Origin: Streptomyces venezuelae
GTDB taxonomy: Bacteria; Actinomycetota; Actinomycetes; Streptomycetales; Streptomycetaceae
Direction: 5' to 3'
DNA length: 64,000 bases
NCBI RefSeq assembly: GCF_008642375.1
Contig: NZ_CP029194.1
Span: 3,968,001 to 4,032,000 of the forward strand
Shown piece after piece: positions 1 through 7,183 of this stretch. The position numbers and the translations under genes were made by a program. Position 1 is the first letter of the stretch. Each line of letters begins with the position of its first letter. A model generated the notes under the pieces. The model worked only from the letters and a program-made list of their open reading frames with translations. It was not told where the DNA came from and ran no database searches.

Positions 1-461
1 TGTGGAGCGGACGCGGTGCCGGGCGTCCAGGTGGAGCGCGCCACTGTACGAACGACCTGGACGCCCGGCGCCGTGTCTGCTCGGCTTGCCTGGGTCGATG
101 GCAGACGGGATGGGAGTTCCCCGCCTCAGCCCCTTCACGGCCGGCACCCGCGTACGGATCCCCCGCCATCCCGGAGCCTGAGCGCCCCCGCCGGAGGCAT
201 CGTCTTGGCCCGAGTGTTGTGGCCGTCCCTGGTTCGTCGCCCATCAACCCAAGCTGTCAGGCGTGCGGACGGCGCCCGGGCTGGAGCGGGGCGTAGACAG
301 GAGCGCAGGCCCGGGCGACGGGCCGCGCGCGCCGCGCCGTGCGCGGCGGGTGCCTTGATGAGGTAGAGAAACCTGTAACAACTCGCTCTGCCCCAGGCGG
401 TCTTGTCGATACAGGCAACAGCTGCTGGCATAGATGTGGGGACGGCATAGCTGGGGGGCTG
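1..461. other. non-coding left edge with an 18-bp inverted repeat
   Basis: No convincing gene is seen. An inverted repeat with 18-nt arms (15-32 and 55-72, one G:T mismatch, 22-nt loop) could form a strong hairpin. The rest is GC-rich sequence leading to the NERD-domain gene. A gene upstream of the window may terminate at this hairpin, or it may be a replication or transfer structure of the element; the sequence does not decide. Confidence 0.5.
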
Positions 462-1376
462 ATGAGCGATCTCACGGTGAATCCGTGGAAGAGGCACGGC
501 AAGGATCGGCTCTACGTGAACCTCCCGGACGGAACATCAGTCGCCTGGGCGGATCGAGCGACGAAGACCGTGACGATCAAGGTTCGGCAGTACCAGGATG
601 AGGCGTTGGTCCTGCTCCGACGTCACCTTGGGGATGGACTCACCGTTGGCTCCTCTCCTTCGCGCACTCAGGGAGCGGCCCCTGCCCCGCCCCCTCGCCA
701 TCCTGGCCCCTCAGCCACGAACCACCCGGCCGGACGGCCGGCACCTCTCCCACCCCTCAGCCCAAGTGAGGACCTGGCGAGGAACCGCCCCGGCGCCCGA
801 CTCCTTGGGACGATCGCCGAGCGAGGCCCGTCAACGGCTCAGCGGCTACGGGCGAAGTTACTGCGGCAGCCCTCGGAATGGGACAACTGGTACGCCGGGC
901 TTGCGGGAGAGCGGCGGGTAGGTCGGGAGCTGGAACGCCTGTCGCCGCTTGGTTGGCGGATCCTCCACGGCATCGAGAAGAGCAACGGCGGCGACATCGA
1001 CCACTTGCTGATCGGCCCTGGAGGTGTGTTCAGCATCAACACCAAGGCCCACCAGGGCGCCTCGGTCTGGGTCGGCGACGCGATGGCCAAGGTCAATGGT
1101 GGACCGCCCCAGCCCTACGGTGCGGCAAGCAAGGCCGAGGCCGACTACGTGCGAAAGGTGCTGGGCCGGTACTGCGCCTTCGACGTGCCCGTCGAGCCAG
1201 TCCTGGTGTTCGTCGGCGTGGTCTCCCTGCATCGCGCAAATGCGCAGGGCGCCGTTCGCGTCTACCAGGAGCGAGAGGTGGCGGCTCTCGGGCCTCTCAC
1301 CGGCAGGCTCACCTCAGAGCAGGTGGAGAGCGTGTACGCCGCTGCCCGTCACCGGCGCGCCTGGCTCCGAACTTGA
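462..1376 (+). CDS. NERD-domain protein (nuclease-related)
   Basis: 304-aa protein. Residues about 145-250 match the nuclease-related domain: a GERRVGRELERL helix, then GGDIDH (about 176-181) and INTKAH (about 192-197), which supply the Asp and Lys of the PD-(D/E)XK-like fold. The N-terminal 60 residues form a small separate domain joined by a Pro-rich linker (about 66-105). The ATG at 462 is chosen because it follows a G-rich stretch and starts the conserved part; an in-frame start exists further upstream. Its 3' end overlaps the convergent DUF218 gene by 28 bp. NERD proteins occur on plasmids and mobile elements; the role here is unknown, possibly DNA processing or defence cargo. Confidence 0.75.
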   Translation: MSDLTVNPWKRHGKDRLYVNLPDGTSVAWADRATKTVTIKVRQYQDEALVLLRRHLGDGLTVGSSPSRTQGAAPAPPPRHPGPSATNHPAGRPAPLPPLSPSEDLARNRPGARLLGTIAERGPSTAQRLRAKLLRQPSEWDNWYAGLAGERRVGRELERLSPLGWRILHGIEKSNGGDIDHLLIGPGGVFSINTKAHQGASVWVGDAMAKVNGGPPQPYGAASKAEADYVRKVLGRYCAFDVPVEPVLVFVGVVSLHRANAQGAVRVYQEREVAALGPLTGRLTSEQVESVYAAARHRRAWLRT

Positions 1377-2032
1377 CCTTGCTCGTCCCTCAGGAGGCGG
1401 CTCGCGAAGCCCTGTCGGCAGAGTCGTTCGTACGCGTCGATCACGTCATCCGGCACCTGCTGACTGATCATGAAGCCCTGGTCCGGGTAAATCAGAAGTC
1501 GCTGCAAGGCCCCCACCAGCATGTCGATCACCAGACGAGCGTCACCGACGGAGTCGACGTACTCGTTCAGCGTCATAGGGCTGGAGGCGCTGACAATCTC
1601 CACTTCGGGCCAGAGCTGCCGCGCCGTGGCGTATGCGCGCCGCTCCTCGTACGGCTTGCTGATCAGCAGCACGGAGGACACGTGGATGCCGGCCTCCAGG
1701 AGTAGCTCTCGGGAGAAGCGAATGTTCTCGCCCGTGTTCCGGGCCCGCGGCTCCACAAGCACGGCCGAGCTAGGGACCCCGAGCTCAAGCGCCCGCTCTC
1801 GGTAGTGGACGGCTTCACCGCGGGGCATCCGTTCCCGTGTCGTCGGGCTGGTCGCCCCGGTGAAAACGAGGAGTGGGGCCATGCCGCGCTTGTAGAGGTC
1901 GACTGCGGCGTCGGCTACCCCCAGGTCGTGACTGCCAAGCCCGATCGCCACTGAGCACGGCCGGGGCGTGTGGCCCATCTGGTGGTAGCCCCACAGGCGC
2001 TGTGTGTCGGCCCAGTCCTGGGTGGAGATCAC
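1349..2032 (-). CDS. YdcF/DUF218 family protein
   Basis: 227-aa protein of the DUF218 (YdcF/SanA-like) family, recognised from the N-terminal AIGLGSHD segment, the VFTGATSPTTRERMPRGEA stretch and the ARNTGENIRFS motif near the middle. Bacterial members are Rossmann-like proteins, several tied to envelope functions, but the reaction is undefined. No signal peptide or membrane segment is seen, so it is probably cytoplasmic. Its start overlaps the stop of the GntR gene by 4 bp (ATGA), so the two are translationally coupled and share the operator-controlled promoter. In pSAM2 the equivalent neighbourhood carries a Nudix gene (pif) against redundant transfer; whether DUF218 replaces it is a guess. 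Confidence 0.8.
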   Translation of the reverse strand: MISTQDWADTQRLWGYHQMGHTPRPCSVAIGLGSHDLGVADAAVDLYKRGMAPLLVFTGATSPTTRERMPRGEAVHYRERALELGVPSSAVLVEPRARNTGENIRFSRELLLEAGIHVSSVLLISKPYEERRAYATARQLWPEVEIVSASSPMTLNEYVDSVGDARLVIDMLVGALQRLLIYPDQGFMISQQVPDDVIDAYERLCRQGFASRLLRDEQGQVRSQARR

Positions 2033-2823
2033 TGCTGGCTGTTCCTGTCCTTCGCCGAGTCCGGGACCTTGAAGTCGTACTCCCAGGCGAAGCGGGAAGC
2101 GGCATGCACTCCAATGGCGAACTCAACCACTGTTCCGTCTGCCGTGTACGTCGTCCGGTGCAGCTCGACCACGGGTTCGCCCGGCGGGAGCTGTAGGAGC
2201 TTCACCTCGTCTGCTGTCGGCGTGCGGGCGAAGAGCGACTCCTTCATGTGGTCGATCTCGTAACCCGCGTCGTACAGGACGCGGTAACCACCGCCTCGGC
2301 CGGCCGGACCGGGTGTGGGATCGACCAGGCGGGTGCCCTCGACGTGTTCGGGGCGGTAGTAGCTGGTCAGCGTGTGCGTCGGCTGGTCGCCTTCCTTCAC
2401 CAGCCGGGCGCGGGCGTATACGGGAGCTCCGGCTTCAAGGCCATGGGCAGTTGCTACCGCTGTCGGGGCGTCTACGAGGCTGATTGTCTGCGTCTGCTCG
2501 TTGCGGCGGTACGACCGTCCTGACGCCACGCGATCCGCGATGAACGCCACCTCGTCGCCGTCGCGCCACTTCACCTTGTCGTACCGGGCGATACCGAGCC
2601 GCTTGAGCGGCACCTGCTGCCGTACGACAGTCCCGTGGCCGCGTGTAGAGGTGACCAGCCCTTCCGCTTCCAGGGCCTTGTATGCGGCGTTGACGGTGGC
2701 CTTGGAGCCTTCACCTGCCTCGACCAGCTCTCTGATCTGCGGCAATCGCTGGCCCGGCTCGTAGTCACCCCTCTTGATTTGCTCGGCCAGCTTGTCTGCC
2801 AGCTCCCGCCACTTGGGCGCCAT
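2029..2823 (-). CDS. GntR-family repressor, KorSA-like, UTRA domain
   Basis: 264-aa regulator. Residues 1-70 are a GntR winged helix (LADKLAEQIKRGDYEPGQRL, then the KATVNAAYKALEAEGLV recognition region). Residues about 95-245 are a UTRA effector domain ending in the TTYTADGTVVEFAIG type sequence. By position it corresponds to KorSA of pSAM2, which represses its own gene and the activator of transfer and replication. It reads away from the transfer operon across a 155-bp intergenic region holding three copies of AGTCCTAGGACT. This strongly suggests autoregulation plus repression of the divergent SCO3933-like/tra operon. The effector is unknown. It is coupled by a 4-bp overlap to the DUF218 gene. 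Confidence 0.9.
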   Translation of the reverse strand: MAPKWRELADKLAEQIKRGDYEPGQRLPQIRELVEAGEGSKATVNAAYKALEAEGLVTSTRGHGTVVRQQVPLKRLGIARYDKVKWRDGDEVAFIADRVASGRSYRRNEQTQTISLVDAPTAVATAHGLEAGAPVYARARLVKEGDQPTHTLTSYYRPEHVEGTRLVDPTPGPAGRGGGYRVLYDAGYEIDHMKESLFARTPTADEVKLLQLPPGEPVVELHRTTYTADGTVVEFAIGVHAASRFAWEYDFKVPDSAKDRNSQQ

Positions 2824-2857
2824 CTCGTACCCCTCTCAACGAGAACCAGTCAAACAC

Positions 2858-2928
2858 AGTCCTAGGACTGTTGACAGTCCTAGGACTACGGGCGCACTAT
2901 CTACTCAGTCGCTCGCAGTCCTAGGACA
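2858..2928. promoter_or_regulatory. three AGTCCTAGGACT operators
   Basis: A 12-bp perfect palindrome AGTCCTAGGACT occurs at 2858-2869 and 2876-2887, with an 11/12 copy at 2917-2928. The first two sit on either side of and within a promoter -35 region and the third lies just after the predicted transcription start. They are the likely binding sites of the adjacent GntR repressor, controlling both divergent operons. The binding assignment is inference from position and symmetry. Confidence 0.85.
2871..2900 (+). promoter_or_regulatory. promoter of the transfer operon
   Basis: TTGACA at 2871-2876 and CACTAT at 2895-2900, separated by 18 bp, form a good sigma-70-type (HrdB) promoter reading toward the SCO3933-like gene. 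The -35 box lies between two repressor operators and overlaps the second by one base, so repressor binding would block RNA polymerase. Confidence 0.7.
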
Positions 2929-2978
2929 GCGGGCCCTGGCAGTACCCGTTCGGGCTGCCCAACAACGTAGGAGTGCTG

Positions 2979-3308
2979 ATGCCGTCCTTCAAGATCGACC
3001 TTTCTACCGCCGTCGTGTTTGTCGCGACCGCTCCCACGCCGAAGCTCGTGAGCAAGCAGACCGGTGAGCGTGCCGTGGACCGGGAGACCGGTGCGGGGCT
3101 GTCCACGGTGGGGCTGCTGATCTCGGATGAGGGTGAGGGCAACCTCTACCAGGTGACCGTTCCGGAGACCGGGATCCCCGCGGGCCTCGCCCCGGGCATG
3201 CCGGTGTCGGTGATCGGGCTCAAGGCTCGGGACTGGGAGAACACGTTCAACGGGCAGACCCGTCACGGCATCTCGTTCCGCGCGGTCGCCCTCACGGCTG
3301 GTGCCTGA
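2979..3308 (+). CDS. SCO3933-family regulatory protein (Pra-like position)
   Basis: 109-aa protein beginning MPSFKIDLSTAVVFVAT, resembling the SCO3933 family found on Streptomyces integrative elements, with the typical KQTGERAVDRETG stretch near residue 30 and a terminal GISFRAVAL strand. Predicted mostly beta. The ATG at 2979 is preferred over a GTG two codons earlier because GTAGGAG lies at correct spacing. It is the first gene of the rightward operon, directly under the three operators and 2 bp before the translocase gene. Its position matches Pra, the activator of replication, excision and transfer in pSAM2; equivalence is inferred from context rather than proven. Confidence 0.75.
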   Translation: MPSFKIDLSTAVVFVATAPTPKLVSKQTGERAVDRETGAGLSTVGLLISDEGEGNLYQVTVPETGIPAGLAPGMPVSVIGLKARDWENTFNGQTRHGISFRAVALTAGA

Positions 3309-3310
3309 CC

Positions 3311-4660
3311 ATGACGGATCTGTCGACGTTATGGGAGGTCGGCGTCCCGCTGGCCAGTGCGGGCGGCCTCGGCTACGCGAAGGTCCGCGCCCCGCGCGTG
3401 TTCTGGTCGCTGGTCGGACTGCCGATTGCTCGCGTGCGGTTCGCGGTGACGTACCGCTCCACGATGGACGTGTGCGGGCTGACGGTTCAGCCGTCCCGCG
3501 TGCGGGCGTTCGTGGTCCGCAACGTCGCTCGCCGCAGTGACGTGCAGCCGGTGCCGCCGAAGGTCCGCCGGGTGCGGGGTTCCTCGACCGGGATGCGGGT
3601 CACGCTCCGTCTCCCCGCCGGTTTGGAGCCCACTGACGTGGTCGCGGCCTCTGAGCGGCTGCGGCACGCCTGGGGCGTCCACTCGGTCATCGTCGTCGAG
3701 ACGAAGCCGGGGTTCGTGGAGCTGAGGATGACCGGCTACGACGTGCTGCGGCGGGTGAAGATGCCTCGCCGCGTCCCCTCCGGTCCGATGACGGTTCCGG
3801 TCGCGCTGCGGGAGGACGGGACCGCTTTCGTCCGGGACTACCTCAAGGTCCCGCACGCGCTGACGCTCGGCGCCAACCAGTCGGGCAAGTCGATGTACCA
3901 GAGGAACCTGGTCGCGGGGCTGGCTCGCCTGCGCCGGGTCGCTCTGGTCGGGATCGACTGCAAGCGCGGTGTCGAGCAGCGGGGATACGCGCCCCGGCTC
4001 TCCGCCCTGGCCGTGACGCCCGATGAAGCGTCCGGGGTCCTGGACGCGCTGGTAGACGAGATGGAAGCCCGCTTCGACCTGCTGAGCGAGCACGGCGCCT
4101 CCGACGTCTGGGACCTGCCCGAGGGCGTTCGTCCCGTGCCGGTCGTGCTGCTGGTAGACGAGGTGGCCGAGCTGTTCCTCGTAGCGACCAGAAAGGACGA
4201 GGAACGTCGGGACCGGATGGTCACGCAGATGATCCGCCTCGGGCAGATGGCCCGCGCGGCCGGCATCTTCCTGGAGGTCTGCGGCCAGCGGTTCGGCTCC
4301 GAGCTCGGCAAGGGCGCCACGGCACTCCGCGCCCAGCTCACCGGACGCGTCGTCCACCGGGTCAACGACAAGCAGACCGCCGACATGGGCCTGGGCGACA
4401 TCGCCCCGGACGCGGTCGTGGCCGTGACGTCGATCCCGCCCGACCGGCCCGGTGTCGCCGTGGCCGGTGACTCCTCCGGCGGCTGGTCCCGCATCCGTAC
4501 CCCTGAGTTGAGTGCGGCCAAGGCCGCCGAGATCTGCGCCGGGTACGCGCACCTGACCCCGGACCTCCCGCGCCTGGCCCCGTACCGGCCGGAGATCCCC
4601 GCCCAAGCGCCGTCCGCCGAGCCCGTGCCGCTCGCGAAGCCGATCCTGGCGACGGACTAG
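3311..4660 (+). CDS. FtsK/SpoIIIE-type conjugal DNA translocase (TraSA/TraB-like)
   Basis: 449-aa ATPase. Walker A is GANQSGKS (187-194) and Walker B VVLLVDE (278-284); the GQMARAAGIFLEVCGQR segment follows, as in FtsK-like motors. The N-terminal part has weak membrane-associated hydrophobic stretches rather than clear helices. In Streptomyces conjugative plasmids one such protein suffices to move double-stranded DNA between hyphae. The size fits the smaller TraSA/SCO3934-like class, shorter than the roughly 770-aa TraB of pSVH1. It starts 2 bp after the regulator's stop, so the two are co-transcribed and probably coupled. No clt site was identified. Confidence 0.92.
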   Translation: MTDLSTLWEVGVPLASAGGLGYAKVRAPRVFWSLVGLPIARVRFAVTYRSTMDVCGLTVQPSRVRAFVVRNVARRSDVQPVPPKVRRVRGSSTGMRVTLRLPAGLEPTDVVAASERLRHAWGVHSVIVVETKPGFVELRMTGYDVLRRVKMPRRVPSGPMTVPVALREDGTAFVRDYLKVPHALTLGANQSGKSMYQRNLVAGLARLRRVALVGIDCKRGVEQRGYAPRLSALAVTPDEASGVLDALVDEMEARFDLLSEHGASDVWDLPEGVRPVPVVLLVDEVAELFLVATRKDEERRDRMVTQMIRLGQMARAAGIFLEVCGQRFGSELGKGATALRAQLTGRVVHRVNDKQTADMGLGDIAPDAVVAVTSIPPDRPGVAVAGDSSGGWSRIRTPELSAAKAAEICAGYAHLTPDLPRLAPYRPEIPAQAPSAEPVPLAKPILATD

Positions 4661-4744
4661 CAGTCCCCTCTCCTCTCTCGGTCGGCGTGACCGTCTCGCG
4701 CCAGGTCCCTACCCGACCCATGCCCGAAACCGAAGGGAACCGCC

Positions 4745-4939
4745 ATGAGCACCGTCAAGAAGAAGCCCCCGGCCTCGCGCCGCCGCACACCCAAGCCCGC
4801 TCCCGTCCCGCCGCCCTGCGAGACCTGCGCCGGGACCGGGGAGACCACGACGGCCGTCCGCGTCGGCCGCAAGGGCAGGGCGATCGACGCCACGCAGACC
4901 GGGCTCTGCCCCGACTGCTTCGGCACCGGCACCACCTGA
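4745..4939 (+). CDS. small CxxC zinc-binding protein of the element
   Basis: 64-aa basic protein. After a Lys/Arg/Pro-rich N-terminus (1-25) come two DnaJ-type half sites: CETCAGTGE (about 26-34) and CPDCFGTGTT at the C-terminus. Four cysteines in two CxxCxGTG knuckles suggest one bound zinc. Such proteins are usual between tra and spd genes on AICEs; the function is unknown. A similar protein is encoded at 7016-7183. A good ribosome site (GAAGGGAACC) precedes the ATG. Probably part of the transfer operon, 84 bp after the translocase gene. Confidence 0.75.
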   Translation: MSTVKKKPPASRRRTPKPAPVPPPCETCAGTGETTTAVRVGRKGRAIDATQTGLCPDCFGTGTT

Positions 4940-4959
4940 CCCCAGATAGGAGGTGACCC

Positions 4960-5637
4960 GTGTTCCGCACCCTCCGCCTCGACCCCGTACTCATCCAGGC
5001 CGTCATTGCCGGGGCCCTGTCCTTCGCCCACCTGCACGACCTGGCCGCTGCGGCCGGACAGGACGGCTGGAAAGCCTGGGCCTACCCGGTCAGCGTCGAC
5101 CTGCTCCTTGTCGCCGCCTGGCGCCGGATGCGCACCGACTCAGGCAACCGCGACGCCTGGCTCTGGTTCGCGATCGCCCTGATCGCGTCGCTCGGCGCCA
5201 ACGTCGCCACCGCCGGACTCCTCGACATGAACGACGTCCCGGACTGGCTGCGCATCCTCGTCGCCGGATGGCCTGCCCTCGCCTTCCTCGGCGGCACGCT
5301 CCTCGCCCACTCACCTGCCCCGACACCGAGCCCCGATCCGGACCCGGAGCCTGCCGAAGAGCTCGGCCTCGCCCCCGAGCCGGACGTGATCGTGGAACGC
5401 GCCCCGGAACCGGTACCTGAGCTGCCGCCGGCCGTGCCGCTCCCGGAAGAAACACCGCCGGAGCCTGTTCCCCCGGTCCCCACCGTGCCCGTTCCGCCCG
5501 CACTGCTCGACCACGCCCGGAAGATCGCGGACGCCCACCACGCCCAGACCGGTACCCCGATCGACGCCACGACCCTGCGCGGCCGCCTCGGCGTCCCTGC
5601 CGCACTGGCGGACTCGATCGCCCTTCAACTCACGTGA
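4960..5637 (+). CDS. DUF2637 membrane protein, spread (Spd) type
   Basis: 225-aa protein starting at GTG, chosen because AGGAGGTGA lies 3 bp upstream. Residues about 5-115 carry four predicted membrane helices in the DUF2637 pattern, with conserved AYPVSVDLLLVAAWR and ALIASLGANVA segments. Then follows a long Pro/Glu-rich linker (about 120-180). The last 40 residues (DHARKIADAHHAQTGTPIDA onward) look like a small helix-turn-helix or DNA-associated tail seen in plasmid Spd proteins. Likely role: intramycelial spread of the element after transfer, at the membrane, together with neighbouring small genes. The reaction is not known. Confidence 0.82.
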   Translation: MFRTLRLDPVLIQAVIAGALSFAHLHDLAAAAGQDGWKAWAYPVSVDLLLVAAWRRMRTDSGNRDAWLWFAIALIASLGANVATAGLLDMNDVPDWLRILVAGWPALAFLGGTLLAHSPAPTPSPDPDPEPAEELGLAPEPDVIVERAPEPVPELPPAVPLPEETPPEPVPPVPTVPVPPALLDHARKIADAHHAQTGTPIDATTLRGRLGVPAALADSIALQLT

Positions 5638-5657
5638 CAGGAAAGGAAATTGAGCTG

Positions 5658-5846
5658 ATGCGTCCGAACCGTTTCTACTACGTCGTCCGCTTCGGGCCGG
5701 TGCAGGTCGCCACCCGCTACGACATCCGGGGCCGCGCCAAGCACACCGCCGTCTGCACGGCCCCCGGCTGCGACTTCTCCGCCGACTACTCCACCCGCGC
5801 AGGCGCCGAACTCGCCGCCCATACCCACCGTTGCACCGCGCGCTGA
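5658..5846 (+). CDS. mobile element transfer protein (small Spd protein)
   Basis: 62-aa protein with the recurrent AICE pattern RFYYVVRFGPVQVATRYD, then GRAKHTAVCTAPGCDFSADY and a C-terminal AAHTHRC. Two cysteines in the CTAPGC knuckle plus the terminal HTHRC could bind zinc (C2HC-like). The ATG at 5658 follows a purine-rich GGAAAGGAAAT stretch; an in-frame GTG upstream at 5634 overlaps the previous gene. The family is normally annotated as a mobile element transfer protein. It sits in the spd cluster 20 bp after the DUF2637 gene; function in spread is inferred from this context. Confidence 0.8.
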   Translation: MRPNRFYYVVRFGPVQVATRYDIRGRAKHTAVCTAPGCDFSADYSTRAGAELAAHTHRCTAR

Positions 5847-5865
5847 CCCGAAGGAGATCCACGTC

Positions 5866-6021
5866 GTGGACGTCCCGCTCTGGCTCGCCCTGATCGTTGT
5901 CGGCGGCCTCGGCATCAAGCTCATCCGCCCGCCCTGGTGGCTCGTCGCCGTGATCCTCCTCGGCGGCTACCTCCTCGCCGACAGCCTCTTCGCCCCGCTC
6001 GTCGACCCGATCACCAAGTAG
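5866..6021 (+). CDS. 51-aa membrane protein of the spd cluster
   Basis: Very small gene, GTG start after AAGGAGATCC at good spacing. The 51-residue product is almost wholly hydrophobic with two predicted helices: residues about 4-20 (LWLALIVVGGLGIKLI) and 25-45 (WWLVAVILLGGYLLADSLF), separated by RPPW. Small bitopic proteins of this kind accompany SpdB-type proteins in Streptomyces elements and are thought to work with them in pores for spreading. It lies 19 bp after the transfer-protein gene and 11 bp before the next reading frame. No database family is claimed. Confidence 0.75.
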   Translation: MDVPLWLALIVVGGLGIKLIRPPWWLVAVILLGGYLLADSLFAPLVDPITK

Positions 6022-6032
6022 GGAGAACCGCC

Positions 6033-6370
6033 GTGCTCCGACCGCGCATCCCGGTCAACCCGCTCCCGACCGGCACCCTCACCCCGCTCGCCCAGCCCCC
6101 GCCACGACCGAGCCCCACCACGACATCACCCCTGCGCCGTGCAACCACGACCACACCCCGGCACCGACGCCGGTCACCTCGCCCCGAACCACCGTCCAGC
6201 TCACCCCCGGCAGCGCGGTCGCCCTCGCCGCCGGCGGTGGCGCGGTCGTCCTGGTCGTCGGCACCGTCCTCGTCTCCATGCTCCTCGCCGTCGCCATCAC
6301 CGGCGTCTCCGTCGCCGTCATCGCGGTCGTCCTGCGCCTCCTCATCCGCGACATGCAGAAGGGCCGGTGA
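6033..6370 (+). pseudogene. SpdB3-like membrane protein, reading frame interrupted
   Basis: A GTG at 6033 with GGGAGAACC upstream begins LRPRIPVNPLPTGTLTPL, the usual N-terminus of small AICE SpdB3-like proteins. That frame then becomes nonsense-like (Thr/Pro/Arg-rich). The family C-terminus (VQLTPGSAVALAAGGG followed by two membrane helices and IRDMQKGR, stop at 6368) is present in the frame shifted by -1. The two halves join in the C-rich stretch near 6085-6110. No start codon opens the second frame in that region. This is therefore a frameshift mutation, a sequencing error in a poly-C run, or a recoding site. As written it is broken. Confidence 0.7.
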
Positions 6371-6375
6371 ACGTC

Positions 6376-6924
6376 ATGGACACGCAGACGATCGCAGCGG
6401 CTGGCTTACCGGCCCTCGGCTGGGCCCTCCACGGCGGACTGCTCCTGCGCCGCCTGGCCACCGCCCGCCGCGACCCCCTGACCGGGCTCCACACCCGCGC
6501 CGGATGGACCACCCGCGCCGAACACCTGATGGCGAGGAACGCCAACGCTCTCGTGCTCCTGGTCGACCTGGACGACTTCAAGGCCATCAACGACACCCAC
6601 GGCCACGCCGCCGGTGACGCGGTCCTCACCGCCACCGCTCAACGGCTGACCGGCTGGTGCGGACGCCACGGCATCGCCGCCCGCCTCGGCGGAGATGAGT
6701 TCGCCGCCATCGTCACCGACCCCAGCCACACCGCAGGCCTGTTCGCCCTCCGGACCGCTCTGGATAAGCCGGTCACGCACAACGGTCACGTCCTGCCGGT
6801 CTCGGTCTCGGTCGGCCACTGCCACCGCGACCACCTTCCGGTCCCGCTCCTCACCGACGCTCTCTCGACCGCCGACTCCCCGATGTACGCGGCCAAGGGC
6901 CACGGCAGGCGCAACACACGCTGA
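6376..6924 (+). CDS. minimal membrane-anchored GGDEF protein (diguanylate cyclase)
   Basis: 182-aa protein. Residues about 5-27 form one membrane helix; residues 33-182 are a GGDEF domain that starts directly with DPLTGL. The metal and substrate residues are present: VDLDDFKAIND (63-73) and the signature GGDEF (105-109). It should therefore convert two GTP to cyclic di-GMP. There is no RxxD inhibitory site upstream of the signature, so product feedback is not expected. No sensory domain is attached. It lies between spd genes and repSA in the transfer operon. c-di-GMP controls Streptomyces development through BldD and RsiG, so an element-borne cyclase could tie transfer to the host's growth stage. 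That link is inference. Confidence 0.88.
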   Translation: MDTQTIAAAGLPALGWALHGGLLLRRLATARRDPLTGLHTRAGWTTRAEHLMARNANALVLLVDLDDFKAINDTHGHAAGDAVLTATAQRLTGWCGRHGIAARLGGDEFAAIVTDPSHTAGLFALRTALDKPVTHNGHVLPVSVSVGHCHRDHLPVPLLTDALSTADSPMYAAKGHGRRNTR

Positions 6925-7015
6925 GCGGCACCCGGGACGGCCTCGGTCGCCAAACTTCCGCCGCCCCGGGCGCCTGAACACCTTCCAGATCCGCCGGACC
7001 CGAAAGGGAAACCTC

Positions 7016-7183
7016 ATGATGCCCCGCGTCTGCTCCCACTGCGACGGCTTCCCCGTCGTACACATCACCACCGGCAGCCTCTCCCCCGACGGGCAGCGCC
7101 GCACCCTCCCCGCCGCCTGTCCCGTCTGCAAGGGCACCGGCACCCGCACCGCCCCGGCCTTCCTCGTCCGCGCCGGGAAGTGA
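7016..7183 (+). CDS. small CxxC protein preceding repSA
   Basis: 55-aa protein with two CxxC knuckles: CSHCDG near the N-terminus and CPVCKGTGTR near residue 40, the same layout as the 64-aa protein at 4745-4939. Probably binds one zinc. Two adjacent ATG codons (7016 and 7019) could start it; GAAAGGGAAACC is upstream. The stop overlaps the repSA GTG by 4 bp (GTGA), indicating translational coupling to the replication initiator. Function unknown; by position it might aid replication or act as an anti-repressor. Confidence 0.72.
   Translation: MMPRVCSHCDGFPVVHITTGSLSPDGQRRTLPAACPVCKGTGTRTAPAFLVRAGK

Noticed and set aside
1..1400. Left attachment site of the element
   Set aside because: Looked for a copy of the tRNA-Thr 3' end; nothing similar was found.
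3329..4606. 425-codon minus-strand frame opposite the translocase
   Set aside because: No motif, Arg/His/Asp-rich composition typical of an antisense shadow; the plus strand has Walker A and B.
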